Assembly: GCF_965140245.1 (NCBI RefSeq)
Contig: NW_027437606.1
Location: forward strand, 62,001 to 126,000
Length of the DNA stretch: 64,000 bases
DNA from: Athene noctua
Lineage: Eukaryota > Chordata > Aves > Strigiformes > Strigidae
Direction of reading: 5' to 3'
Shown here: positions 22,358 through 34,552 of the stretch, piece after piece
Layout: each line of letters starts with the position of its first letter
Numbering within the stretch: the first letter of the stretch is position 1
Notes under the pieces: generated by a model
Told to the model about the DNA's origin: nothing
What the model saw: the letters and a program-made list of their open reading frames with translations, nothing else
Database searches by the model: none
Position numbers and translations under genes: made by a program

Positions 22358-25300
22358 GGCGTTTTCGGCCGAAAACGTGTACGTTTGCACTTCCCCGCCA
22401 CAGGGAAGCTGCTAGCCGGGAATTCTCTGCCTGGTTCTACCCGCTGCCCGGAACGCTACGCAGGGCAAAAGCGGTTCTCGTCCTCCGTGCTTGCTTTTTC
22501 TCAGAAAGAGCCTTGGTGTGCGATTTCGCCGGAAAACGCGTTTTCGGCCGAAAACGTGTACGTTTGCACTTCCCCGCCACAGGGAAGCTGCTAGCCGGGA
22601 ATTCTCTGCCTGGTTCTACCCGCTGCCCGGAACGCTACGCAGGGCAAAAGCGGTACTCGTCCTCCGTGCTTGCTTTTTCTCAGAAAGAGCCGTGGTGTGC
22701 GATTTCGCCGGAAAACGCGTTTTCGGCCGAAAACGTGTACGTTTGCACTTCCCCGCCACAGGGAAGCTGCTAGCCGGGAATTCTCTGCCTGGTTCTACCC
22801 GCTGCCCGGAACGCTACGCAGAGCAAAAGCGGTTCTCGTCCTCCGTGCTTGCTTTTTCTCAGAAAGAGCCGTGGAGTTCGATTTCGCCGGAAAACGCGTT
22901 TTCGGCCGAAAACGTGTACGTTTGCACTTCCCCGCCACAGGGAAGCTGCTAGCCGGGAATTCTCTGCCTGGTTCTACCCGCTGCCCGGAACGCTACGCAG
23001 GGCAAAAGCGGTTCTCGTCCTCCGTGCTTGCTTTTTCTCAGAAAGAGCCGTGGTGTGCGATTTCGCCGGAAAACGCGTTTTCGGCCGAAAACGTGTACGT
23101 TTGCACTTCCCCGCCACAGGGAAGCTGCTAGCCGGGAATTCTCTGCCTGGTTCTACCCGCTGCCCGGAACGCTACGCACGGCAAAAGCGGTTCTCGTCCT
23201 CCGTGCTTGCTTTTTCTCAGAAAGAGCCGTGGTGTGCGTTTTCGCCGGAAAACGCGTTTTCGGCCGAAAACGTGTACGTTTGCACTTCCCCGCCACAGGG
23301 AAGCTGCTAGCCGGGATTCTCTGCCTGGTTCTACCCGCTGCCCGGAACGCTACGCAGGGCAAAAGCGGTTCTCGTCCTCCGTGCTTGCTTTTTCTCAGAA
23401 AGAGCCGTGGTGTGCGATTTCGCCGGAAAACGCGTTTTCGGCCGAAAACGTGTACGTTTGCACTTCCCCGCCACAGGGAAGCTGTTAGCCGGGAATTCTC
23501 TGCCTGGTTCTACCCGCTGCCCGGAACGCTACGCAGGGCTAAAGCGGTTCTCGTCCTCCGTGCTTGCTTTTTCTCAGAAAGAGCCGTGGTGTGCGATTTC
23601 GCCGGAAAACGCGTTTTCGGCCGAAAACGTGTACGTTTGCACTTCCCCGCCACAGGGAAGCTGCTAGCCGGGAATTCTCTGCCTGGTTCTACCCGCTGCC
23701 CGGAACGCTACGCAGGGCAAAAGCGGTTCTCGTCCTCCGTGCTTGCTTTTTCTCAGAAAGAGCCGTGGTGTGCGTTTTCGCCGGAAAACGCGTTTTCGGC
23801 CGAAAACGTGTACGTTTGCACTTGCCCGCCACATGGAAGCTGCTAGCCGGGAATTCTCTGCCTGGTTCTACCCGCTGCCCGGAACGCTACGCAGGGCAAA
23901 AGCGGTTCTCGTCCTCCGTGCTTGCTTTTTATCAGAAAGAGACGTGGTGTGCGATTTCGGCGGAAAACGCGTTTTCGGCCGAAAACGTGTACGTTTGCAC
24001 TTCCCCGCCACAGGGAAGCTGCTAGCCGGGAATTCTCTGCCTGGTTCTACCCGCTGCCCGGAACGCTACGCAGGGCAAAAGCGGTTCTCGTCCTCCGTGC
24101 TTGCTTTTTCTCAGAAAGAGCCGTGGTGTGCGTTTTCGCCGGAAAACGCGTTTTCGGCCGAAAACGTGTACGTTTGCACTTCCCCGCCACAGGGAAGCTG
24201 CTAGCCGGGATTCTCTGCCTGGTTCCACCCGCTGCCCGGAACGCTACGCAGGGCAAAAGCGGTTCTCGTCCTCCGTGCTTGCTTTTTCTCAGAAAGAGCC
24301 GTGGTGTGCGATTTCGCCGGAAAACGCGTTTTCGGCAGAAAACGTGTACGTTTGCACTTCCCCGCCACAGGGAAGCTGCTAGCCGGGAATTCTCTGCCTG
24401 GTTCTACCCGCTGCCCGGAACGCTACGCAGGGCAAAAGCGGTTCTCGTCCTCCGTGCTTGCTTTTTCTCAGAAAGAGCCGTGGTGTGCGATTTCGCCGGA
24501 AAACGCGTTTTCGGCCGAAAACGTGTACGTTTGCACTTCCCCGCCACAGGGAAGCTGCTAGCCGGGAATTCTCTGCCTGGTTCTACCCGCTGCCCGGAAC
24601 GCTACGCAGGGCAAAAGCGGTTCTCGTCCTCCGTGCTTGCTTTTTCTCAGAAAGAGCCGTGGTGTGCGTTTTCGCCGGAAAACGCGTTTTCGGCCGAAAA
24701 CGTGTACGTTTGCACTTCCCCGCCACAGGGAAGCTGCTAGCCGGGAATTCTCTGCCTGGTTCTACCCGCTGCCCGGAACGCTACGCAGGGCAAAAGCGGT
24801 TCTCGTCCTCCGTGCTTGCTTTTTCTCAGAAAGAGCCGTGGTGTGCGTTTTCGCCGGAAAACGCGTTTTCGGCCGAAAACGTGTACGTTTGCACTTCCCC
24901 GCCACAGGGAAGCTGCTAGCCGGGAATTCTCTGCCTGGTTCTACCCGCTGCCCGGAACGCTACGCAGGGCAAAAGCGGTTCTCGTCCTCCGTGCTTGCTT
25001 TTTCTCAGAAAGAGCCGTGGTGTGCGATTTCGCCGGAAAACGCGTTTTCGGCCGAAAACGTGTACGTTTGCACTTCCCCGCCACAGGGAAGCTGCTAGCC
25101 GGGAATTCTCTGCCTGGTTCTACCCGCTGCCCGGAACGCTACGCAGGGCAAAAGCGGTTCTCGTCCTCCGTGCTTGCTTTTTCTCAGAAAGAGCCGTGGT
25201 GTGCGATTTCGCCGGAAAACGCGTTTTCGGCCGAAAACGTGTACGTTTGCACTTCCCCGCCACAGGGAAGCTGCTAGCCGGGAATTCTCTGCCTGGTTCT

Positions 25301-28300
25301 ACCCGCTGCCCGGAACGCTACGCAGGGCAAAAGCGGTTCTCGTCCTCCGTGCTTGCTTTTTCTCAGAAAGAGCCGTGGTGTGCGTTTTCGCCGGAAAACG
25401 CGTTTTCGGCCGAAAACGTGTACGTTTGCACTTCCCCGCCACAGGGAAGCTGCTAGCCGGGAATTCTCTGCCTGGTTCTACCCGCTGCCCGGAACGCTAC
25501 GCAGGGCAAAAGCGGTACTCGTCCTCCGTGCTTGCTTTTTCTCAGAAAGAGCCGTGGTGTGCGTTTTCGCCGGAAAACGCGTTTTCGGCCGAAAACGTGT
25601 ACGTTTGCACTTCCCCGCCACAGGGAAGCTGCTAGCCGGGAATTCTCTGCGTGGTTCTAGCCGCTGCCCGGAACGCTACGCAGAGCAAAAGCGGTTCTCG
25701 TCCTCCGTGCTTGCTTTTTCTCAGAAAGAGCCGTGGAGTTCGATTTCGCCGGAAAACGCGTTTTCGGCCGAAAACGTGTACGTTTGCACTTCCCCGCCAC
25801 AGGGAAGCTGCTAGCCGGGAATTCTCTGCCTGGTTCTACCCGCTGCCCGGAACGCTACGCAGGGCAAAAGCGGTTCTCGTCCTCCGTGCTTGCTTTTTCT
25901 CAGAAAGAGCCGTGGTGTGCGATTTCGCCGGAAAACGCGTTTTCGGCCGAAAACGTGTACGTTTGCACTTGCCCGCCACAGGGAAGCTGCTAGCCGGGAA
26001 TTCTCTGCCTGGTTCTACCCGCTGCCCGGAACGCTACGCAGGGCAAAAGCGGTTCTCGTCCTCCGTGCTTGCTTTTTCTCAGAAAGAGCCGTGGTGTGCG
26101 ATTTCGCCGGAAAACGCGTTTTCGGCCGAAAACGTGTACGTTTGCACTTCCCCGCCACAGGGAAGCTGCTAGCCGGGAATTCTCTGCCTGGTTCTACCCG
26201 CTGCCCGGAACGCTACGCAGGGCAAAAGCGGTTCTCGTCCTCCGTGCTTGCTTTTTCTCAGAAAGAGCCGTGGTGTGCGTTTTCGCCGGAAAACGCGTTT
26301 TCGGCCGAAAACGTGTACGTTTGCACTTCCCCGCCACAGGGAAGCTGCTAGCCGGGAATTCTCTGCCTGGTTCTACCCGCTGCCCGGAACGCTACGCAGG
26401 GCAAAAGCGGTTCTCGTCCTCCGTGCTTGCTTTTTCTCAGAAAGAGCCGTGGTGTGCGATTTCGCCGGAAAACGCGTTTTCGGCCGAAAACGTGTACGTT
26501 TGCACTTGCCCGCCACAGGGAAGCTGCTAGCCGGGAATTCTCTGCCTGGTTCTACCCGCTGCCCGGAACGCTACGCAGGGCAAAAGCGGTTCTCGTCCTC
26601 CGTGCTTGCTTTTTCTCAGAAAGAGCCGTGGTGTGCGATTTCGCCGGAAAACGCGTTTTCGGCCGAAAACGTGTACGTTTGCACTTCCCCGCCACAGGGA
26701 AGCTGCTAGCCGGGAATTCTCTGCCTGGTTCTACCCGCTGCCCGGAACGCTACGCAGGGCAAAAGCGGTTCTCGTCCTCCGTGCTTGCTTTTTCTCAGAA
26801 AGAGCCGTGGTGTGCGTTTTCGCCGGAAAACGCGTTTTCGGCCGAAAACGTGTACGTTTGCACTTCCCCGCCACAGGGAAGCTGCTAGCCGGGAATTCTC
26901 TGCCTGGTTCTACCCGCTGCCCGGAACGCTACGCAGGGCAAAAGCGGTACTCGTCCTCCGTGCTTGCTTTTTCTCAGAAAGAGCCGTGGTGTGCGTTTTC
27001 GCCGGAAAACGCGTTTTCGGCCGAAAACGTGTACGTTTGCACTTCCCCGCCACAGGGAAGCTGCTAGCCGGGAATTCTCTGCCTGGTTCTACCCGCTGCC
27101 CGGAACGCTACGCAGGGCAAAAGCGGTTCTCGTCCTCCGTGCTTGCTTTTTCTCAGAAAGAGCCGTGGTGTGCGATTTCGCCGGAAAACGCGTTTTCGGC
27201 CGAAAACGTGTACGTTTGCACTTGCCCGCCACAGGGAAGCTGCTAGCCGGGAATTCTCTGCCTGGTTCTACCCGCTGCCCGGAACGCTACGCAGAGCAAA
27301 AGCGGTTCTCGTCCTCCGTGCTTGCTTTTTCTCAGAAAGAGCCGTGGTGTGCGATTTCGCCGGAAAACGCGTTTTCGGCCGAAAACGTGTACGTTTGCAC
27401 TTCCCCGCCACAGGGAAGCTGCTAGCCGGGAATTCTCTGCCTGGTTCTACCCGCTGCCCGGAACGCTACGCAGGGCAAAAGCGGTTCTCGTCCTCCGTGC
27501 TTGCTTTTTCTCAGAAAGAGCCGTGGTGTGCGATTTCGCCGGAAAACGCGTTTTCGGCCGAAAACGTGTACGTTTGCACTTCCCCGCCACAGGGAAGCTG
27601 CTAGCCGGGAATTCTCTGCCTGGTTCTACCCGCTGCCCGGAACGCTACGCAGGGCAAAAGCGGTTCTCGTCCTCCGTGCTTGCTTTTTCTCAGAAAGAGC
27701 CGTGGTGTGCGATTTCGCCGGAAAACGCGTTTTCGGTCGAAAACGTGTACGTTTGCACTTCCCCGCCACAGGGAAGCTGCTAGCCGGGAATTCTCTGCCT
27801 GGTTCTACCCGCTGCCCGGAACGCTACGCAGGGCAAAAGCGGTTCTCGTCCTCCGTGCTTGCTTTTTCTCAGAAAGAGCCGTGGTGTGCGATTTCGCCGG
27901 AAAACGCGTTTTCGGCCGAAAACGTGTACGTTTGCACTTGCCCGCCACAGGGAAGCTGCTAGCCGGGAATTCTCTGCCTGGTTCTACCCGCTGCCCGGAA
28001 CGCTACGCAGGGCAAAAGCGGTTCTCGTCCTCCGTGCTTGCTTTTTCTCAGAAAGAGCCGTGGTGTGCGATTTCGCCGGAAAACGCGTTTTCGGCCGAAA
28101 ACGTGTACGTTTGCACTTCCCCGCCACAGGGAAGCTGCTAGCCGGGAATTCTCTGCCTGGTTCTACCCGCTGCCCGGAACGCTACGCAGGGCAAAAGCGG
28201 TACTCGTCCTCCGTGCTTGCTTTTTCTCAGAAAGAGCCGTGGTGTGCGATTTCGCCGGAAAACGCGTTTTCGGCCGAAAACGTGTACGTTTGCACTTCCC

Positions 28301-28825
28301 CGCCACAGGGAAGCTGCTAGCCGGGAATTCTCTGCCTGGTTCTACCCGCTGCCCGGAACGCTACGCAGGGCAAAAGCGGTTCTCGTCCTCCGTGCTTGCT
28401 TTTTCTCAGAAAGAGCCGTGGTGTGCGATTTCGCCGGAAAACGCGTTTTCGGCCGAAAACGTGTACGTTTGCACTTCCCCGCCACAGGGAAGCTGCTAGC
28501 CGGGAATTCTCTGCCTGGTTCTACCCGCTGCCCGGAACGCTACGCAGGGCAAAAGCGGTTCTCGTCCTCCGTGCTTGCTTTTTCTCAGAAAGAGCCGTGG
28601 TGTGCGATTTCGCCGGAAAACGCGTTTTCGGCCGAAAACGTGTACGTTTGCACTTCCCCGCCACAGGGAAGCTGCTAGCCGGGAATTCTCTGCCTGGTTC
28701 TACCCGCTGCCCGGAACGCTACGCAGGGCAAAAGCGGTTCTCGTCCTCCGTGCTTGCTTTTTCTCAGAAAGTGCCGTGGTGTGCGATTTCGCCGGAAAAC
28801 GCGTTTTCGGCCGAAAACGTGTACG

Positions 28826-31800
28826 TTTGCACTTCCCCGCCACAGGGAAGCTGCTAGCCGGGAATTCTCTGCCTGGTTCTACCCGCTGCCCGGAACGCTA
28901 CGCAGGGCAAAAGCGGTTCTCGTCCTCCGTGCTTGCTTTTTCTCAGAAAGAGCCGTGGTGTGCGATTTCGCCGGAAAACGCGTTTTCGGCCGAAAACGTG
29001 TACGTTTGCACTTCCCCGCCACAGGGAAGCTGCTAGCCGGGAATTCTCTGCCTGGTTCTACCCGCTGCCCGGAACGCTACGCAGGGCAAAAGCGGTTCTC
29101 GTCCTCCGTGCTTGCTTTTTCTCAGAAAGAGCCGTGGTGTGCGATTTCGCCGGAAAAGGCGTTTTCGGCCGAAAACGTGTACGTTTGCACTTCCCCGCCA
29201 CAGGGAAGCTGCTAGCCGGGAATTCTCTGCCTGGTTCTACCCGCTGCCCGGAACGCTACGCAGGGCAAAAGCGGTTCTCGTCCTCCGTGCTTGCTTTTTC
29301 TCAGAAAGAGACGTGGTGTGCTTTTTCGCCGGAAAACACGTTTTCGGCCGAAAACGTGTACGTTTGCACTTCCCCGCCACAGGGAAGCTGCTAGCCGGGA
29401 ATTCTCTGCCTGGTTCTACCCGCTGCCCGGAACGCTACGCACGGCAAAAGCGGTTCTCGTCCTCCGTGCTTGCTTTTTCTCAGAAAGAGCCGTGGTGTGC
29501 GTTTTCGCCGGAAAACGCGTTTTCGGCCGAAAACGTGTACGTTTGCACTTCCCCGCCACAGGGAAGCTGCTAGCCGAGAATTCTCTGCCTGGTTCTACCC
29601 GCTGCCCGGAACGCTACGCAGGGCAAAAGCGGTTCTCGTCCTCCGTGCTTGCTTTTTCTCAGAAAGAGCCGTGGTGTGCGATTTCGCCGGAAAAGGCGTT
29701 TTCGGCCGAAAACGTGTACGTTTGCACTTGCCCGCCACAGGGAAGCTGCTAGCCGGGAATTCTCTGCCTGGTTCTACCCGCTGCCCGGAACGCTACGCAG
29801 GGCAAAAGCGGTTCTCGTCCTCCGTGCTTGCTTTTTCTCAGAAAGAGACGTGGTGTGCTTTTTCGCCGGAAAACACGTTTTCGGCCGAAAACGTGTACGT
29901 TTGCACTTCCCCGCCACAGGGAAGCTGCTAGCCGGGAATTCTCTGCCTGGTTCTACCCGCTGCCCGGAACGCTACGCAGGGCAAAAGCGGTTCTCGTCCT
30001 CCGTGCTTGCTTTTTCTCAGAAAGAGCCGTGGTGTGCGTTTTCGCCGGAAAACGCGTTTTCGGCCGAAAACGTGTACGTTTGCACTTCCCCGCCACAGGG
30101 AAGCTGCTAGCCGGGAATTCTCTGCCTGGTTCTACGCGCTGCCCGGCACGCTACGCAGGGCAAAAGCGGTTCTCGTCCTCCGTGCTTGCTTTTTCTCAGA
30201 AAGAGCCGTGGTGTGCGTTTTCGCCGGAAAACGCGTTTTCGGCCGAAAAAGTGTACGTTTGCACTTCCCCGCCACAGGGAAGCTGCTAGCCGGGAATTCT
30301 CTGCCTGGTTCTACCCGCTGCCCGGAACGCTACGCAGGGCAAAAGCGGTTCTCGTCCTCCGTGCTTGCTTTTTCTCAGAAAGAGCCGTGGTGTGCGTTTT
30401 CGCCGGAAAACGCGTTTTCGGCCGAAAACGTGTACGTTTGCACTTCCCCGCCACAGGGAAGCTGCTAGCCGGGAATTCTCTGCCTGGTTCTACCCGCTGC
30501 CCGGAACGCTACGCAGGGCAAAAGCGGTTCTCGTCCTCCGTGCTTGCTTTTTCTCAGAAAGAGCCGTGGTGTGCGTTTTCGCCGGAAAACGCGTTTTCGG
30601 CCGAAAACGTGTACGTTTGCACTTCCCCGCCACAGGGAAGCTGCTAGCCGGGATTCTCTGCCTGGTTCTACCCGCTGCCCGGAACGCTACGCAAGGCAAA
30701 AGCGGTTCTCGTCCTCCGTGCTTGCTTTTTCTCAGAAAGAGCCGTGGTGTGCGATTTCGCCGGAAAACGCGTTTTCGGCCGAAAACGTGTACGTTTGCAC
30801 TTCCCCGCCACAGGGAAGCTGCTAGCCGGGAATTCTCTGCCTGGTTCTACCCGCTGCCCGGAACGCTACGCATGGCAAAAGCGGTTCTCGTCCTCCGTGC
30901 TTGCTTTTTCTCAGAAAGAGCCGTGGTGTGCGATTTCGCCGGAAAACGCGTTTTCGGCCGAAAACGTGTACGTTTGCACTTGCCCGCCACAGGGAAGCTG
31001 CTAGCCGGGAATTCTCTGCCTGGTTCTACCCGCTGCCCGGAACGCTACGCAGGGCAAAAGCGGTTCTCGTCCTCCGTGCTTGCTTTTTCTCAGAAAGAGC
31101 CGTGGTGTGCGATTTCGCCGGAAAACGCGTTTTCGGCCGAAAACGTGTACGTTTGCACTTCCCCGCCACAGGGAAGCTGCTAGCCGGGAATTCTCTGCCT
31201 GGTTCTACCCGCTGCCCGGAACGCTACGCAGGGCAAAAGCGGTTCTCGTCCTCCGTGCTTGCTTTTTCTCAGAAAGAGCCGTGGTGTGCGTTTTCGCCGG
31301 AAAACGAGTTTTCGGCCGAAAACGTATACGTTTGCACTTCCCCGCCACAGGGAAGCTGCTAGCCGGGAATTCTCTGCCTGGTTCTACCCGCTGCCCGGAA
31401 CGCTACGCAGGGCAAAAGCGGTTCTCGTCCTCCGTGCTTGCTTTTTCTCAGAAAGAGCCGTGGTGTGCGTTTTCGCCGGAAAACGCGTTTTCGGCCGAAA
31501 ACGTGTACGTTTGCACTTCCCCGCCACAGGGAAGCTGCTAGCCGGGAATTCTCTGCCTGGTTCTACCCGCTGCCCGGAACGCTACGCAGGGCAAAAGCGG
31601 TTCTCGTCCTCCGTGCTTGCTTTTTCTCAGAAAGAGCCGTGGTGTGCGTTTTCGCCGGAAAACGCGTTTTCGGCCGAAAACGTGTACGTTTGCACTTCCC
31701 CGCCACAGGGAAGCTGCTAGCCGGGAATTCTCTGCCTGGTTCTACCCGCTGCCCGGAACGCTACGCAGGGCAAAAGCGGTTCTCGTCCTCCGTGCTTGCT

Positions 31801-34552
31801 TTTTCTCAGAAAGAGCCGTGGTGTGCGATTTCGCCGGAAAACGCGTTTTCGGCCGAAAACGTGTACGTTTGCACTTCCCCGCCACAGGGAAGCTGCTAGC
31901 CGGGAATTCTCTGCCTGGTTCTACCCGCTGCCCGGAACGCTACGCAGGGCAAAAGCGGTTCTCGTCCTCCGTGCTTGCTTTTTCTCAGAAAGAGCCGTGG
32001 TATGCGATTTCGCCGGAAAACGCGTTTTCGGCCGAAAACGTGTACGTTTGCACTTCCCCGCCACAGGGAAGCTGCTAGCCGGGAATTCTCTGCCTGGTTC
32101 TACCCGCTGCCCGGAACGCTACGCAGGGCAAAAGCGGTTCTCGTCCTCCGTGCTTGCTTTTTCTCAGAAAGAGCCGTGGTGTGCGATTTCGCCGGAAAAC
32201 GCGTTTTCGGCCGAAAACGTGTACGTTTGCACTTCCCCGCCACAGGGAAGCTGCTAGCCGGGAATTCTCTGCCTGGTTCTACCCGCTGCCCGGAACGCTA
32301 CGCAGGGCAAAAGCGGTTCTCGTCCTCCGTGCTTGCTTTTTCTCAGAAAGAGCCGTGGTGTGCGATTTCGCCGGAAAACGCGTTTTCGGCCGAAAACGTG
32401 TACGTTTGCACTTCCCCGCCACAGGGAAGCTGCTAGCCGGGAATTCTCTGCCTGGTTCTACCCGCTGCCCGGAACGCTACGCAGGGCAAAAGCGGTTCTC
32501 GTCCTCCGTGCTTGCTTTTTCTCAGAAAGAGCCGTGGTGTGCGTTTTCGCCGGAAAACGCGTTTTCGGCCGAAAACGTGTACGTTTGCACTTCCCCGCCA
32601 CAGGGAAGCTGCTAGCCGGGAATTCTCTGCCTGGTTCTACCCGCTGCCCGGAACGCTACGCAGGGCAAAAGCGGTTCTCGTCCTCCGTGCTTGCTTTTTC
32701 TCAGAAAGAGCCGTGGTGTGCGTTTTCGCCGGAAAACGCGTTTTCGGCCGAAAACGTGTACGTTTGCACTTCCCCGCCACAGGGAAGCTGCTAGCCGGGA
32801 ATTCTCTGCCTGGTTCTACCCGCTGGCCGGAACGCTACGCAGGGCAAAAGCGGTTCTCGTCCTCCGTGCTTGCTTTTTCTCAGAAAGAGCCGTGGTGTGC
32901 GATTTCGCCGGAAAACGCGTTTTCGGCCGAAAACGTGTACGTTTGCACTTCCCCGCCACAGGGAAGCTGCTAGCCGGGAATTCTCTGCCTGGTTCTACCC
33001 GCTGCCCGGAACGCTACGCAGGGCAAAAGCGGTTCTCGTCCTCCGTGCTTGCTTTTTCTCAGAAAGAGCCGTGGTGTGCGATTTCGCCGGAAAACGCGTT
33101 TTCGGCCGAAAACGTGTACGTTTGCACTTCCCCGCCACAGGGAAGCTGCTAGCCGGGAATTCTCTGCCTGGTTCTACCCGCTGCCCGGAACGCTACGCAG
33201 GGCAAAAGCGGTTCTCGTCCTCCGTGCTTGCTTTTTCTCAGAAAGAGCCGTGGTGTGCGTTTTCGCCGGAAAACGCGTTTTCGGCCGAAAACGTGTACGT
33301 TTGCACTTCCCCGCCACAGGGAAGCTGCTAGCCGGGAATTCTCTGCCTGGTTCTAGCCGCTGCCCGGAACGCTACGCAGGGCAAAAGCGGTTCTCGTCCT
33401 CCGTGCTTGCTTTTTCTCAGAAAGAGCCGTGGTGTGCGATTTCGCCGGAAAACGCGTTTTCGGCCGAAAACGTGTACGTTTGCACTTCCCCGCCACAGGG
33501 AAGCTGCTAGCCGGGAATTCTCTGCCTGGTTCTACCCGCTGCCCGGAACGCTACGCAGGGCAAAAGCGGTTCTCGTCCTCCGTGCTTGCTTTTTCTCAGA
33601 AAGAGCCGTGGTGTGCGTTTTCGCCGGAAAACGCGTTTTCGGCCGAAAACGTGTACGTTTGCACTTCCCCGCCACAGGGAAGCTGTTAGCCGGGAATTCT
33701 CTGCCTGGTTCTACCCGCTGCCCGGAACGCTACGCAGGGCAAAAGCTGTTCTCGTCCTCCGTGCTTGCTTTTTCTCAGAAAGAGCCGTGGTGTGCGTTTT
33801 CGCCGGAAAACGCGTTTTCGGCCGAAAACGTGTACGTTTGCACTTCCCCGCCACAGGGAAGCTGCTAGCCGGGAATTCTCTGCCTGGTTCTACCCGCTGC
33901 CCGGAACGCTACGCAGGGCAAAAGCGGTTCTCGTCCTCCGTGCTTGCTTTTTCTCAGAAAGAGCCGTGGTGTGCGATTTCGCCGGAAAACGCGTTTTCGG
34001 CCGAAAACGTGTACGTTTGCACTTCCCCGCCACGGGGAAGCTGCTAGCCGGGAATTCTCTGCCTGGTTCTACCCGCTGCCCGGAACGCTACGCAGGGCAA
34101 AAGCGGTTCTCGTCCTCCGTGCTTGCTTTTTCTCAGAAAGAGCCGTGGTGTGCGTTTTCGCCGGAAAACGCGTTTTCGGCCGAAAACGTGTACGTTTGCA
34201 CTTCCCCGCCACAGGGAAGCTGCTAGCCGGGAATTCTCTGCCTGGTTCTACCCGCTGCCCGGAACGCTACGCAGGGCAAAAGCGGTTCTCGTCCTCCGTG
34301 CTTGCTTTTTCTCAGAAAGAGCCGTGGTGTGCGTTTTCGCCGGAAAACGCGTTTTCGGCCGAAAACGTGTACGTTTGCACTTCCCCGCCACAGGGAAGCT
34401 GCTAGCCGGGAATTCTCTGCCTGGTTCTACCCGCTGCCCGGAACGCTACGCAGGGCAAAAGCGGTTCTCGTCCTCCGTGCTTGCTTTTTCTCAGAAAGAG
34501 CCGTGGTGTGCGTTTTCGCCGGAAAACGCGTTTTCGGCCGAAAACGTGTACT
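28826..34552 (+). repeat. Large tandem segmental duplication, unit 1
   Basis: This 5,727-bp block (32 x 179 - 1) is the left member of a tandem pair with 34,553-40,817. Diagnostic markers in order are AAAAGGCG (29,158), GTGTGCTTTTTCG with AAAACACG (29.32), CGCACGGC, CCGAGAATTC, CTACGCGCTG with GGCACGC (30.13), GAAAAAGTG (30.25), the GATTC deletion (30,652), ACGAGTT with CGTATACG (31.31), GTGGTATGCG (32.0), AGCTGTTCTC (33.75), CACGGGGAAG (34.03) and GTACTTTTGC (34.55). It also holds an older three-monomer duplication (29,158/29,695). Confidence 0.88.
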
